From Galbitalea sp036499165 (GTDB taxonomy: Bacteria; Actinomycetota; Actinomycetes; Actinomycetales; Microbacteriaceae): a DNA stretch of 50,359 nt. The DNA lies in NCBI GenBank assembly GCA_036499165.1, contig DASYEE010000049.1:1-50359 (forward strand), in the 5' to 3' direction. Below the pieces are notes generated by a model that saw only the letters and a list, made by a program, of their open reading frames with translations, was not told the origin of the DNA and did no database searches. The position numbers and the translations under genes are program-made. Shown here piece after piece: positions 32,745-39,848 of this stretch; within the stretch, counting starts at the first letter, position 1; every line of letters begins with the position of its first letter.

Positions 32745-34139
32745 TTAGAGGTAGCTGTAGCTGACGAACGCGAGGCGCGTCGAGTCCGGTGACCAGGACG
32801 GCACGTTGATGGTGCCCTGGCCGCCGAACAGGTCGGCGATGGTGCGCACGCTGCCGTCGGTCAGGTCGAGCAGTTGCAGCGTCACATCCTTGTCGCGGGG
32901 GTGCCCAGCGACGGCGCCGTCGTATGCGACGAACACGAGCCAGCGGCCGTCGGGTGAGACGTGGGGAAACCAGTCGGCCGTGTCATCGTCCGTGACCCTC
33001 TCGAGTCCGCTGCCGTCGGTCTCGATGCGGTAGATCTGCATCCTGCCTGAGCGATCGGAATTGAAGTAGATCTGCTTACCATCCGGGGAGTAATCCGGGC
33101 CGTCGTCAAGGCCTGGGGCGGTGGTTAGACGTGTCTCGTCGCCGCCGTCAACGGGGATCGTGAAGATGCCCCACGTGTCATCCCGCCGCGCGCAGAACGC
33201 GAGCGTCGCGCCGTCGGGCGACCAGCCATGCCAGTAGGACGGCGACGATGTGGTCACCTGGCGTGGCGCTCCACCGCCCACTGGCAGGATCCGGATCACC
33301 GATGGCCCATCGGACTCGTCGCTGATCGCGATCCACTTTCCATCCGGCGACAGGCCGTGATCGTTGTTGCAGGCCAGCGCCGTGCCGGTGTCGATCGGAG
33401 CTTCCTCGCCGCCGGCGACGGGGATGCGGAACAGGCGTCCCTCGCCGTTGAAGACCAGATGATCGTCGCCCGTCCAGTTGGGCGCCTCGATCCAGCGGTC
33501 GAACACGCGAACCGTGCGCCGATCGGTCGACGCGATGTCGATCGTCTCGAGCGTGCTGAAGAGCTGTGAGCCGGGAGTGCGCTCGGTTACCAACTCGACA
33601 TTCGAGAACTCTGCGGTCTCGGCCGCCGCGGGATCATGCGAGCACACTGCGAGCCCCACATATACCGTGTCGCCGAATTCGATCCGTGCAGATCCGCCTG
33701 CGGGCTTACCGTCGATGAGAGGGATGATCGTGTTGCCGCGACGGATGATGGCAACCTGGTGTGCACCAGTGCTCGCAGACTGCACCTCGCGGGTGACCTC
33801 GCCCGTACGGGAGCGGTACTGGAGGCTGACCAGCCCGTCTCCGTGGACCGCGATGTCGGCATACGCCGAATCCGGGGAGAGGCTCTCTCGCACGATGACG
33901 GCGGCCTTTCGATGGGCATCGCCGCCGGCTTCGGGAAACATGATCTCGGCGCTGAGAGTTAAATCGGTGGATGAGACCCGTTTCCACAGAAAATGAAACT
34001 CGTCGCTCGTGAACCACATGTTGGTTCCGCTGCCGGTCACTCGGTACCTGCCGTCGACAAATGATGAGTCACCACTCGCCGTCGACGCCCCAATGTCGGT
34101 GCTGCCGTCGAATATTCCTACCGTGTTCTGTTCACTCAC
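32745..34139 (-). CDS. Lectin-like plus TolB-type beta-propeller protein, no signal peptide
   Basis: 464 aa from GTG at 34139. The first about 190 residues look like a concanavalin A-like (DUF1349/laminin G) sandwich: WFTSDEFHFLWKRVS, AAVIVRESLSPDSAYADIAVHGDG, VSLQYRSRTGEV. The rest has repeated PD40 propeller units: HGLSPDGKWIAISDE, HGWSPDGATLAFCAR, PDYSPDGKQIYFNSD, PHVSPDGRWLVFVAY, PSWSPDSTRLAFVSY. The frame is open upstream to 34295 but would overlap the divergent gene at 34224. No secretion signal is visible, so it is probably cytoplasmic. It shares a control region with the LacI-like gene; a role in handling or sensing the imported sugar is inferred. Confidence 0.78.
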   Translation of the reverse strand: MSEQNTVGIFDGSTDIGASTASGDSSFVDGRYRVTGSGTNMWFTSDEFHFLWKRVSSTDLTLSAEIMFPEAGGDAHRKAAVIVRESLSPDSAYADIAVHGDGLVSLQYRSRTGEVTREVQSASTGAHQVAIIRRGNTIIPLIDGKPAGGSARIEFGDTVYVGLAVCSHDPAAAETAEFSNVELVTERTPGSQLFSTLETIDIASTDRRTVRVFDRWIEAPNWTGDDHLVFNGEGRLFRIPVAGGEEAPIDTGTALACNNDHGLSPDGKWIAISDESDGPSVIRILPVGGGAPRQVTTSSPSYWHGWSPDGATLAFCARRDDTWGIFTIPVDGGDETRLTTAPGLDDGPDYSPDGKQIYFNSDRSGRMQIYRIETDGSGLERVTDDDTADWFPHVSPDGRWLVFVAYDGAVAGHPRDKDVTLQLLDLTDGSVRTIADLFGGQGTINVPSWSPDSTRLAFVSYSYL

Positions 34140-34159
34140 AAGAACCAAAGGTAGTGGAT

Positions 34160-34183
34160 ACTTACTTATACGACGTAATTTAG
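34160..34183 (+). promoter_or_regulatory. Shared 24-bp motif, site B, in the divergent region
   Basis: Second copy of the motif found at 29397-29420, with 16-17 of 24 positions shared with site A. It lies between the propeller gene (minus) and the LacI-like gene (plus). On the minus strand it includes TATAAG (34170-34165), a -10 candidate for the propeller gene, so binding there should affect that promoter and possibly both. Confidence 0.6.
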
Positions 34184-34223
34184 ATTCGACGTAGAGTCGC
34201 GGGCTGATAACTAAGGTGAGAGC

Positions 34224-35018
34224 ATGAGTGGTGTTGGCCTCGTGGTGAATGGTGATCTCCTGTCGGACGACCGCTATGTCAGCGGCGTAGTCCATGCGTT
34301 GGGTGACCGGCTCACGGAGGCCGGCACCCGTCTGATCGTGCGGGTAGCAGACAGCGCAGAGTCAGAATCCGACATCTACCACTTCTGGCACGCCTCGGGC
34401 GGGCCTGACGCCGTTGCATTGATCGGTGCAACGGGCGATGACCCCAGAGTGAGCTTGCTTCGCCGTCTCGGCACGCCATTCGCCGCGGTCGCAGATCGCA
34501 GCCGCGTCGACGACTTTTCAGCCGTCATCGTGGACAATATCGCCATGGTTGACGAGATCCGCCGGTTCCTCGCGTCGAAGGGCTACACGCGAGCGATCTA
34601 TGTGACGGGTTTTGAAGAGAACGACGCGGGCGGCGTTCGCGCGGCCGCCTTTGACGACGGCAACGACGACGTCGAGGTCGTTCGGTCCGACCGCGGTGTC
34701 GACGCGACCGTCAGAGCCGCCGTCGCCGCTCTTCGCGATGACATCTCGGCTGTCATCTTCGACACGGATGCCGCGGCGGTGGCGGCTCTCGATGCGTTCC
34801 GGGCGATCGATAAGCGCATCCCAGAGGATGTCGCCATCCTCTCCTGGACGGACTCCCTCCTCTGCCAGAGCAGCGAACCGCCCATCACCGCACTCAACCA
34901 GCGGGCGACCGAGACGGGGTCATTGCTCGCCGAGTGCGTCCTCCGGACCCTGGATTCGCCGAGGCCCGTCGTCCTGAACGCTCCACCGCCCACGGTGGTC
35001 GAGCGCGAGAGTGCGTAG
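34224..35018 (+). CDS. LacI/GalR-type ligand-binding domain without a DNA-binding domain
   Basis: 264 aa. GVGLVVNGDLLSDDRYVSGVVHALGDRLTEAG starts directly at the first strand of the LacI-family sensor fold, and IPEDVAILSWTDSLLCQSSEPPITALNQRATETGSLLAEC is the usual C-terminal part. The roughly 60-residue helix-turn-helix and hinge are missing, and there is no room for them upstream. ATG at 34224 has AAGGTGAG upstream. It ends two bases before the ROK regulator, so they are co-expressed. It may be a co-sensor that binds sugar and modulates the ROK protein; a degenerate LacI regulator is the alternative. Confidence 0.75.
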   Translation: MSGVGLVVNGDLLSDDRYVSGVVHALGDRLTEAGTRLIVRVADSAESESDIYHFWHASGGPDAVALIGATGDDPRVSLLRRLGTPFAAVADRSRVDDFSAVIVDNIAMVDEIRRFLASKGYTRAIYVTGFEENDAGGVRAAAFDDGNDDVEVVRSDRGVDATVRAAVAALRDDISAVIFDTDAAAVAALDAFRAIDKRIPEDVAILSWTDSLLCQSSEPPITALNQRATETGSLLAECVLRTLDSPRPVVLNAPPPTVVERESA

Positions 35019-35020
35019 GA

Positions 35021-36241
35021 ATGGCGATGGTCAGGCAACTAGGGCCTTCTTCGGAGAACACGAAAAGCGCGATTCTGGATCTCATCCGTTCCAGCGGCGT
35101 CGTCAGCCGGATCGAACTCGTCGAGATGTCCGGTCTCACAGCCGCGTCGATCACCCGGGTCGTGAAGTCGTTGATCGAATCGGGCCTCGTGATCGAGACC
35201 GGATTCGGCGACTCGACGGGCGGCAAACGCCCAACACTCATTGAGCTCAACAGGACAGCCCGCTACGCGGTCGGAATCTCCATCGACGACGCGCGGCTGA
35301 CCTACGTCGCCACGGATCTCGGCGGCAGGATGGTCGGCCGGCTGGTGTCCCGTGGCACGGAGCAGACGTCCCCCAGCATCGTGATCGCCCGGGTGGCTGA
35401 AGAGTTGGCAACGCTCCTGCGCGAACTTCAGATTAACCTCGATGACGTTGTCGGCGTCGGGCTTGCCGGTGCCGGCCTCGACATCCGCAACGGCGCAGAG
35501 CGGGCGTCTCTCATCGCAGAGGAGTGGGAAACCTTCGCGATCGAGGAGGCGCTCGAGGCCGCCTCCGGGCTTCCGGTCGTGCGTGAGAACGATGCTGCGT
35601 GTGCCGCGCTCGGCCAATTCTGGGTCGGTCGCATTCCAGCGACCCAGGATTTCGCCGCGCTGTACATGGCTACTGGTTTCGGCTGTGGGATTGTCGCTCA
35701 GGGCGCGCTCGCCAGGGGGGCGTCGTCAAATGTCGGTGAGATCGGGCACATGATCATCGACGTCAATGGCCCGGACTGCTGGTGCGGAGCCAAAGGATGC
35801 CTCGAGATGCTGGCCGCGCCACGGTCGGTCGTCCACAAGGCCGTTGCGATTCCCGGGTTGCGGGAGTCGCTTGGCCTCGTCGGAAGCGAGGGGAGCGCGC
35901 GGCACGATTTTGCCGCGATCGGCAGGGCTGCGGCCCAGGGCGATGCCGCGTGCATCGAGCTGATCGAAGAGTCTGCGAGCTACATCGGTAAGGCTCTTCT
36001 GTCGGTCGTGAACCTGCTCGACCTCGACCGCGTCTATCTCGCCGGTCCCGGTTTTGAGGAGGCTGGCGCCATTTATCTTCGCGTCATCAGACGCGAGATC
36101 ACGCGGTTTGCCCGGACTCGCACGATCCACGATGTCGCGGTGCTGATGTCGGATCCGGCCCTCGACTCGGCTGCGGTCGGCGCTGCCACTGTCGCGCTCC
36201 AGCACGTCCTGACGCCTCACCAGCGGTTCGTGCGGTCGTAG
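35021..36241 (+). CDS. ROK family transcriptional regulator
   Basis: 406 aa. N-terminal winged helix (SRIELVEMSGLTAASITRVVKSLIESGLVIETG, about 29-61) followed by an actin-like ROK domain. The ROK zinc motif is complete, with Cys253, Cys255 and Cys260 in CWCGAKGCLE and His in GEIGHM. The kinase-type catalytic Asp is kept in RENDAACAAL, so sugar binding and possibly phosphorylation are feasible. ATG at 35021 (or 35027) is two bases after the LacI-like gene. It is the only intact DNA-binding regulator in the locus and probably recognises the shared 24-bp motif. Confidence 0.9.
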   Translation: MAMVRQLGPSSENTKSAILDLIRSSGVVSRIELVEMSGLTAASITRVVKSLIESGLVIETGFGDSTGGKRPTLIELNRTARYAVGISIDDARLTYVATDLGGRMVGRLVSRGTEQTSPSIVIARVAEELATLLRELQINLDDVVGVGLAGAGLDIRNGAERASLIAEEWETFAIEEALEAASGLPVVRENDAACAALGQFWVGRIPATQDFAALYMATGFGCGIVAQGALARGASSNVGEIGHMIIDVNGPDCWCGAKGCLEMLAAPRSVVHKAVAIPGLRESLGLVGSEGSARHDFAAIGRAAAQGDAACIELIEESASYIGKALLSVVNLLDLDRVYLAGPGFEEAGAIYLRVIRREITRFARTRTIHDVAVLMSDPALDSAAVGAATVALQHVLTPHQRFVRS

Positions 36242-36291
36242 TCGGCCTCTCGTCCAATGGGGGTGATGACGAGCATAAAACATGCCCTAAA

Positions 36292-36315
36292 CTAACTAAC
36301 GAAACATAATTAAGT
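36292..36315 (-). promoter_or_regulatory. Shared 24-bp motif, site C, before the VOC-glycosidase operon
   Basis: Third copy, on the opposite strand, matching the consensus ACTTAMT-N8-GTWANTTAG. It covers CATAAT (36305-36310), the best -10 candidate for the operon starting at 36367. The same motif before the importer, the divergent pair and this catabolic operon indicates one regulon. Confidence 0.58.
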
Positions 36316-36366
36316 GATGGATGTCGCCTCAGCGGCCCATCGCCCTCCAACGTAGAAGGGTAGATC

Positions 36367-37140
36367 GTGTCTATTCGGTCGGTACTGATAAATGTCGTCG
36401 ACGTTCACAATTCTGTGGACTTTTACCTGCGTCACCTCGGTGGTGAACTGGTCGGGCAACGCAACGAGGACGAAGCGACCATCGACTTCGTCACCGGAAC
36501 GATCACCCTGCAAAGGCTCGCTCGCGGTGGTGCCGCGTCGACCTGGATCCCCGATGACCTGCAACTCGGCTTCCGCCACCTGGGCTTCAAGGTTGCTGAC
36601 CTCGATGCTCGCGTCGCCGAGCTGAAGTCCGCTGGCGTGCCGTTTCACCTCGACACCATTCACGCGGAGGGCGGGGTGCGTCTCACGTTCTTCTACGACC
36701 CGGACGGCACACTGCTCGAGTTCGTCGAAGGTCCGCTGCAGTACCACGAGGTTTTCGATCGAGCCGCCGTCGACGCCGACTGGGCGCTCGGCGAGCCGGA
36801 CCGCCCACGACTTGATCACGTCGCAGAGACGGTCGCTGACCTCGATAAGACCATCGCGGACTACTCGGAGCTGGGGTGGAGTCTCATGTCTGGCATCCAC
36901 CAGGCCAACGATGCCCGGGGATTCGAGATCGCGTACCTGCGCTCCGGCGACACCTCGCTCGAGGTCTTCACGTTCGCCAGGGCGGAACTCCAGCGGCGTG
37001 CTCCGCAGCTCGATGCTCCCGGCTTCCTCGCGGTGGAGCTCGACGGGTCGAGCGCCTCGGCCGACGTTGTCGGACGTCTTGACGACGGACTCGGCGTCGC
37101 GGTGGATGCAGACGGATTGCAGCGGCTGGTGGGGGAGTGA
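36367..37140 (+). CDS. Two-domain VOC superfamily protein
   Basis: A 257-aa protein of two vicinal-oxygen-chelate modules. Module 1 (1-125): SVDFYLRHLGGELVGQ, FRHLGFKVADLD and TLLEFVEG, with His and Glu as metal ligands. Module 2 (140-257): LDHVAETVADLDKTIADYSELGW and LEVFTFA. VOC enzymes include dioxygenases, isomerases, epimerases and lyases, so the reaction cannot be fixed. GTG at 36367 follows GAAGGG. It is first in an operon with an aldo/keto reductase, tautomerase and two glycosidases, so it probably acts on an oxidised sugar or an aglycone. Confidence 0.82.
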   Translation: MSIRSVLINVVDVHNSVDFYLRHLGGELVGQRNEDEATIDFVTGTITLQRLARGGAASTWIPDDLQLGFRHLGFKVADLDARVAELKSAGVPFHLDTIHAEGGVRLTFFYDPDGTLLEFVEGPLQYHEVFDRAAVDADWALGEPDRPRLDHVAETVADLDKTIADYSELGWSLMSGIHQANDARGFEIAYLRSGDTSLEVFTFARAELQRRAPQLDAPGFLAVELDGSSASADVVGRLDDGLGVAVDADGLQRLVGE

Positions 37141-38099
37141 CGAACCGACCTGCCAGGCGAGCGCTCGGTAAGACGGGACTCGTCGTATCTCCCCTCACGC
37201 TCGGAGGCGGACCCCTTGGAAGCATGCCGGAGAACTTCGGCTACGAGGTGGCGGAGCGCGATGCCGTCGAGCTCGTGCGTGCGACGCTGGATAGCGACAT
37301 CCGCGTCATCGACACCGCTAACGGATATTCGGGTGGCCGGAGCGAGCAGCGGATCGGGTTCGGGATCGCCGAACATGGCGGCCTGCCGGACGACTTCGTT
37401 GTCATGACCAAGGTCGACTCGGCCGGGAGCGACTATTCCGGTGAGCGGGTTCGTCACTCGCTCGCGGAGAGCGCCGAGCGGCTGGGGATCGGCCACCCGC
37501 TTCCGGTGGTGTTCCTGCACGATCCGGAGTTCCACGACTTCGACGAGATGACCGCCCCCGGCGGCGCCGTCGACGCCCTCGTCCAGGCGAAGGAGGATGG
37601 CCTGGTCGCGCACATCGGGCTTGCTGGCGGCAATGTGCATCAGATGGCCCGATACCTGGAACTTGGCGTGTTCGAGGTTTTGCTCGTACACAACCGATGG
37701 ACCCTGGTAGACCGGAGCGCGGCGTCGATCATCGAGTACGCGACCGAGCACGAGATCGCTGTTGTCAATGCGGCGGTGCTCGGCGGCGGAATCCTTGCCG
37801 ACCGCACCGGCACCGTCACCTCCTACGGCTATCGGCCGGCATCCGAAGCCACGCTGCAGGCCGTCGTGGCCATGCGGCGGGTGTGCGAGGCGTGGGGCAC
37901 GGACCTCGCGACCGCAGCAGTCCGATTCTCGACGCGCGACCCTCGCATTGCGACCACGATCGTCGGGGTCAGCAAGGTGGCAAGACTCGCGCCGACGATC
38001 GAGGCAAGCACCCTCGACTTGCCCGACGAGTTTTGGGCCGAACTCGAGGGCATGCTGCCCGCTCCAGAGCACTGGCTCGATAACCAACCCAACAACTAA
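37137..38099 (+). CDS. Aldo/keto reductase
   Basis: A 320-aa NAD(P)H-dependent oxidoreductase of the AKR barrel type. RALGKTGLVVSPLTLGGGPLG is the standard N-terminal hairpin, DTANGYSGGRSEQRIG carries the catalytic Asp/Tyr region, and TKVDSA supplies the Lys. The C-terminal TTIVGVSKVARL is the cofactor region. It resembles L-fucose/galactose dehydrogenase-like AKRs, so oxidation or reduction of a sugar is plausible. GTG at 37137 overlaps the VOC stop. Confidence 0.88.
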   Translation: MTNRPARRALGKTGLVVSPLTLGGGPLGSMPENFGYEVAERDAVELVRATLDSDIRVIDTANGYSGGRSEQRIGFGIAEHGGLPDDFVVMTKVDSAGSDYSGERVRHSLAESAERLGIGHPLPVVFLHDPEFHDFDEMTAPGGAVDALVQAKEDGLVAHIGLAGGNVHQMARYLELGVFEVLLVHNRWTLVDRSAASIIEYATEHEIAVVNAAVLGGGILADRTGTVTSYGYRPASEATLQAVVAMRRVCEAWGTDLATAAVRFSTRDPRIATTIVGVSKVARLAPTIEASTLDLPDEFWAELEGMLPAPEHWLDNQPNN

Positions 38100-38113
38100 G
38101 AGGAAGGCACACC

Positions 38114-38476
38114 ATGCCGCTCATCCGAATCGACATGCACACGGCGCTCGCCGACAAGCGTGCCGACATCAGCACCGCCGTCCACAGCGCTCTCGTCGAC
38201 GCCTGGAAGATGCCAGCCGACGACCTGTTCCAGATCTTCCAGCTGCACGAGGAGGGCGACCTCATCTACAGCCGTACTTACCCGGACGCGGATCGCAGCG
38301 ACATCGTGTTCATCCAGATCCTCGCGTTCACTGGTTACTCGCCAGAGCAGAAGCAGGAGGGGGCGGAGCTGCTGGCCGATCGGGTGGCCGCTCTCGGGAT
38401 CAAGCGCGACGACATCCTCATCGCCTTCAGCGAGAACGGCGACGGCGACTGGCTCGCTCCCTCGAAGGTGGCGTGA
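38114..38476 (+). CDS. Tautomerase family protein
   Basis: 120 aa, starting MPLIRIDMH, so Pro would be the N-terminal catalytic base after Met removal, as in the 4-oxalocrotonate tautomerase superfamily. The length is about twice that of 4-OT and close to the MSAD/MIF-like subgroup. LIYSRTYPDADRSDIVFIQILAFTGYSPEQKQ is typical of this subgroup. AAGGAGG-like sequence precedes the ATG. It probably isomerises an enol or keto intermediate made by the AKR or VOC protein. Its stop overlaps the glucosidase start. Confidence 0.85.
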   Translation: MPLIRIDMHTALADKRADISTAVHSALVDAWKMPADDLFQIFQLHEEGDLIYSRTYPDADRSDIVFIQILAFTGYSPEQKQEGAELLADRVAALGIKRDDILIAFSENGDGDWLAPSKVA

Positions 38477-39834
38477 TGCGGCGCAGCGACTTTCCGCAGG
38501 ACTTCGTGTGGGGTACGGCGACCGCGGCCTACCAGATCGAGGGCGCGGTGGCCGAGGATGGCCGCGGTGCCAGCATCTGGGACACGTTCAGCCGCCGACC
38601 GGGCGCTATCGCCGATGCCACGACCGGCGACATCGCAGTCGACCACTATCACCGCTACCTGGACGACATCCGCCTGATGAGCGACCTCGGGGTCGACGCA
38701 TACCGGTTCTCCATCGCCTGGCCGCGCATCCAGCCATCCGGTCGCGGTGCGGCAAACCAGGCCGGCCTGGATTTCTATCGGCGACTGGCGGACGCCCTGC
38801 ACGAGGCCGGCATCACCCCCTGGGCAACGCTCTATCACTGGGATCTTCCCCAGGAGTTGGAGGACGCGGGCGGGTGGATGAATGGAGACACCGCCGACCG
38901 ATTCGCCGACTACGCGGCGGCCAGCGTCCAGGCGCTCGGCGACGTCATCCCGAACTGGATAACTCTGAATGAGCCGTGGTGCTCGGCGTTCCTCGGCTAT
39001 GCCAGCGGGGATCACGCGCCCGGGCGACAACTCGGCACGGAATCAGCGCGAGCGGCCCACAACCTGTTGCTCGGTCACGGGCGCGGACTCGCGGCCATCC
39101 GTGCGGCGCGGCCGGAGGTGCGTGCCGGAATCACGCTCAACCTGTATTCGGTCGTTCCCGCAACCGATGATCCAGCGGACATCGACGCGGCAAGGCGGAT
39201 CGACGGGCTGTCGAATCGACTCTTCCTCGAGCCGGTGCTGAGCGGCGAGTATCCCGCGGATGTCGTGCGTGACCTCGGCCAGGGGGACTGGTTCGCCGAG
39301 AACGTAACGGAGGAGGATCTCGCGCAGATCTCGGCTCCCATCGACTTCCTGGGTATCAATTACTACAGCAGGCACACGACCTCAGCGGGTGAGAGCGCCG
39401 CCAGCGCGTCTGCTTCGCCGGGTAGCGAGTTCGTTCGGATGATCGACACCGGCGCGAAGAAGACGCAGATGGGATGGGAGATCCATCCGGACGGCCTGAT
39501 CGATGTCCTGCAGATGGCGAACCGGCTGGCGCCGGAACTGCCGTTGTACATCACCGAAAACGGCTCGGCCTACGAAGACACGCCTGGGCCGGACGGTACG
39601 GTCGATGATCCGGAGCGGCTCGCGTACTTGCAGGGCCATCTGGAGGCATCCAGGCAGGCAATCGCGCACGGCCTGCCGCTGCATGGCTACTTCGCCTGGT
39701 CACTCATGGATAACTTTGAATGGGCGTGGGGTCAGTCCCGGAGGTTCGGGCTGCACTACGTGGACTATGCGACGCAGCACCGCACTCCGAAATCGAGTGC
39801 GCGTTGGATGAGCCGCCTGCTCGCAGGCGAATAG
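38476..39834 (+). CDS. GH1 beta-glucosidase
   Basis: A 452-aa retaining glycosidase of family GH1. DFVWGTATAAYQIEGA at the start, acid/base Glu166 in TLNEP and nucleophile Glu361 in ITENG are present, with the family-typical SIAWPRIQPSG and YFAWSLMDNFEWAWG near the end. There is no signal peptide, so it acts in the cytoplasm on the imported glycoside. GH1 also includes 6-phospho enzymes, but an ABC rather than PTS importer favours an unphosphorylated substrate. ATG at 38476 overlaps the tautomerase stop. A longer upstream frame is rejected because it overlaps two genes. Confidence 0.93.
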   Translation: MRRSDFPQDFVWGTATAAYQIEGAVAEDGRGASIWDTFSRRPGAIADATTGDIAVDHYHRYLDDIRLMSDLGVDAYRFSIAWPRIQPSGRGAANQAGLDFYRRLADALHEAGITPWATLYHWDLPQELEDAGGWMNGDTADRFADYAAASVQALGDVIPNWITLNEPWCSAFLGYASGDHAPGRQLGTESARAAHNLLLGHGRGLAAIRAARPEVRAGITLNLYSVVPATDDPADIDAARRIDGLSNRLFLEPVLSGEYPADVVRDLGQGDWFAENVTEEDLAQISAPIDFLGINYYSRHTTSAGESAASASASPGSEFVRMIDTGAKKTQMGWEIHPDGLIDVLQMANRLAPELPLYITENGSAYEDTPGPDGTVDDPERLAYLQGHLEASRQAIAHGLPLHGYFAWSLMDNFEWAWGQSRRFGLHYVDYATQHRTPKSSARWMSRLLAGE

Positions 39835-39848
39835 ACAAGGAGACGCAA

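Noticed and set aside
37762..38475. Upstream extension of the GH1 gene frame
   Set aside because: The frame is open but overlaps the aldo/keto reductase and tautomerase genes; the family N-terminus begins at 38476.
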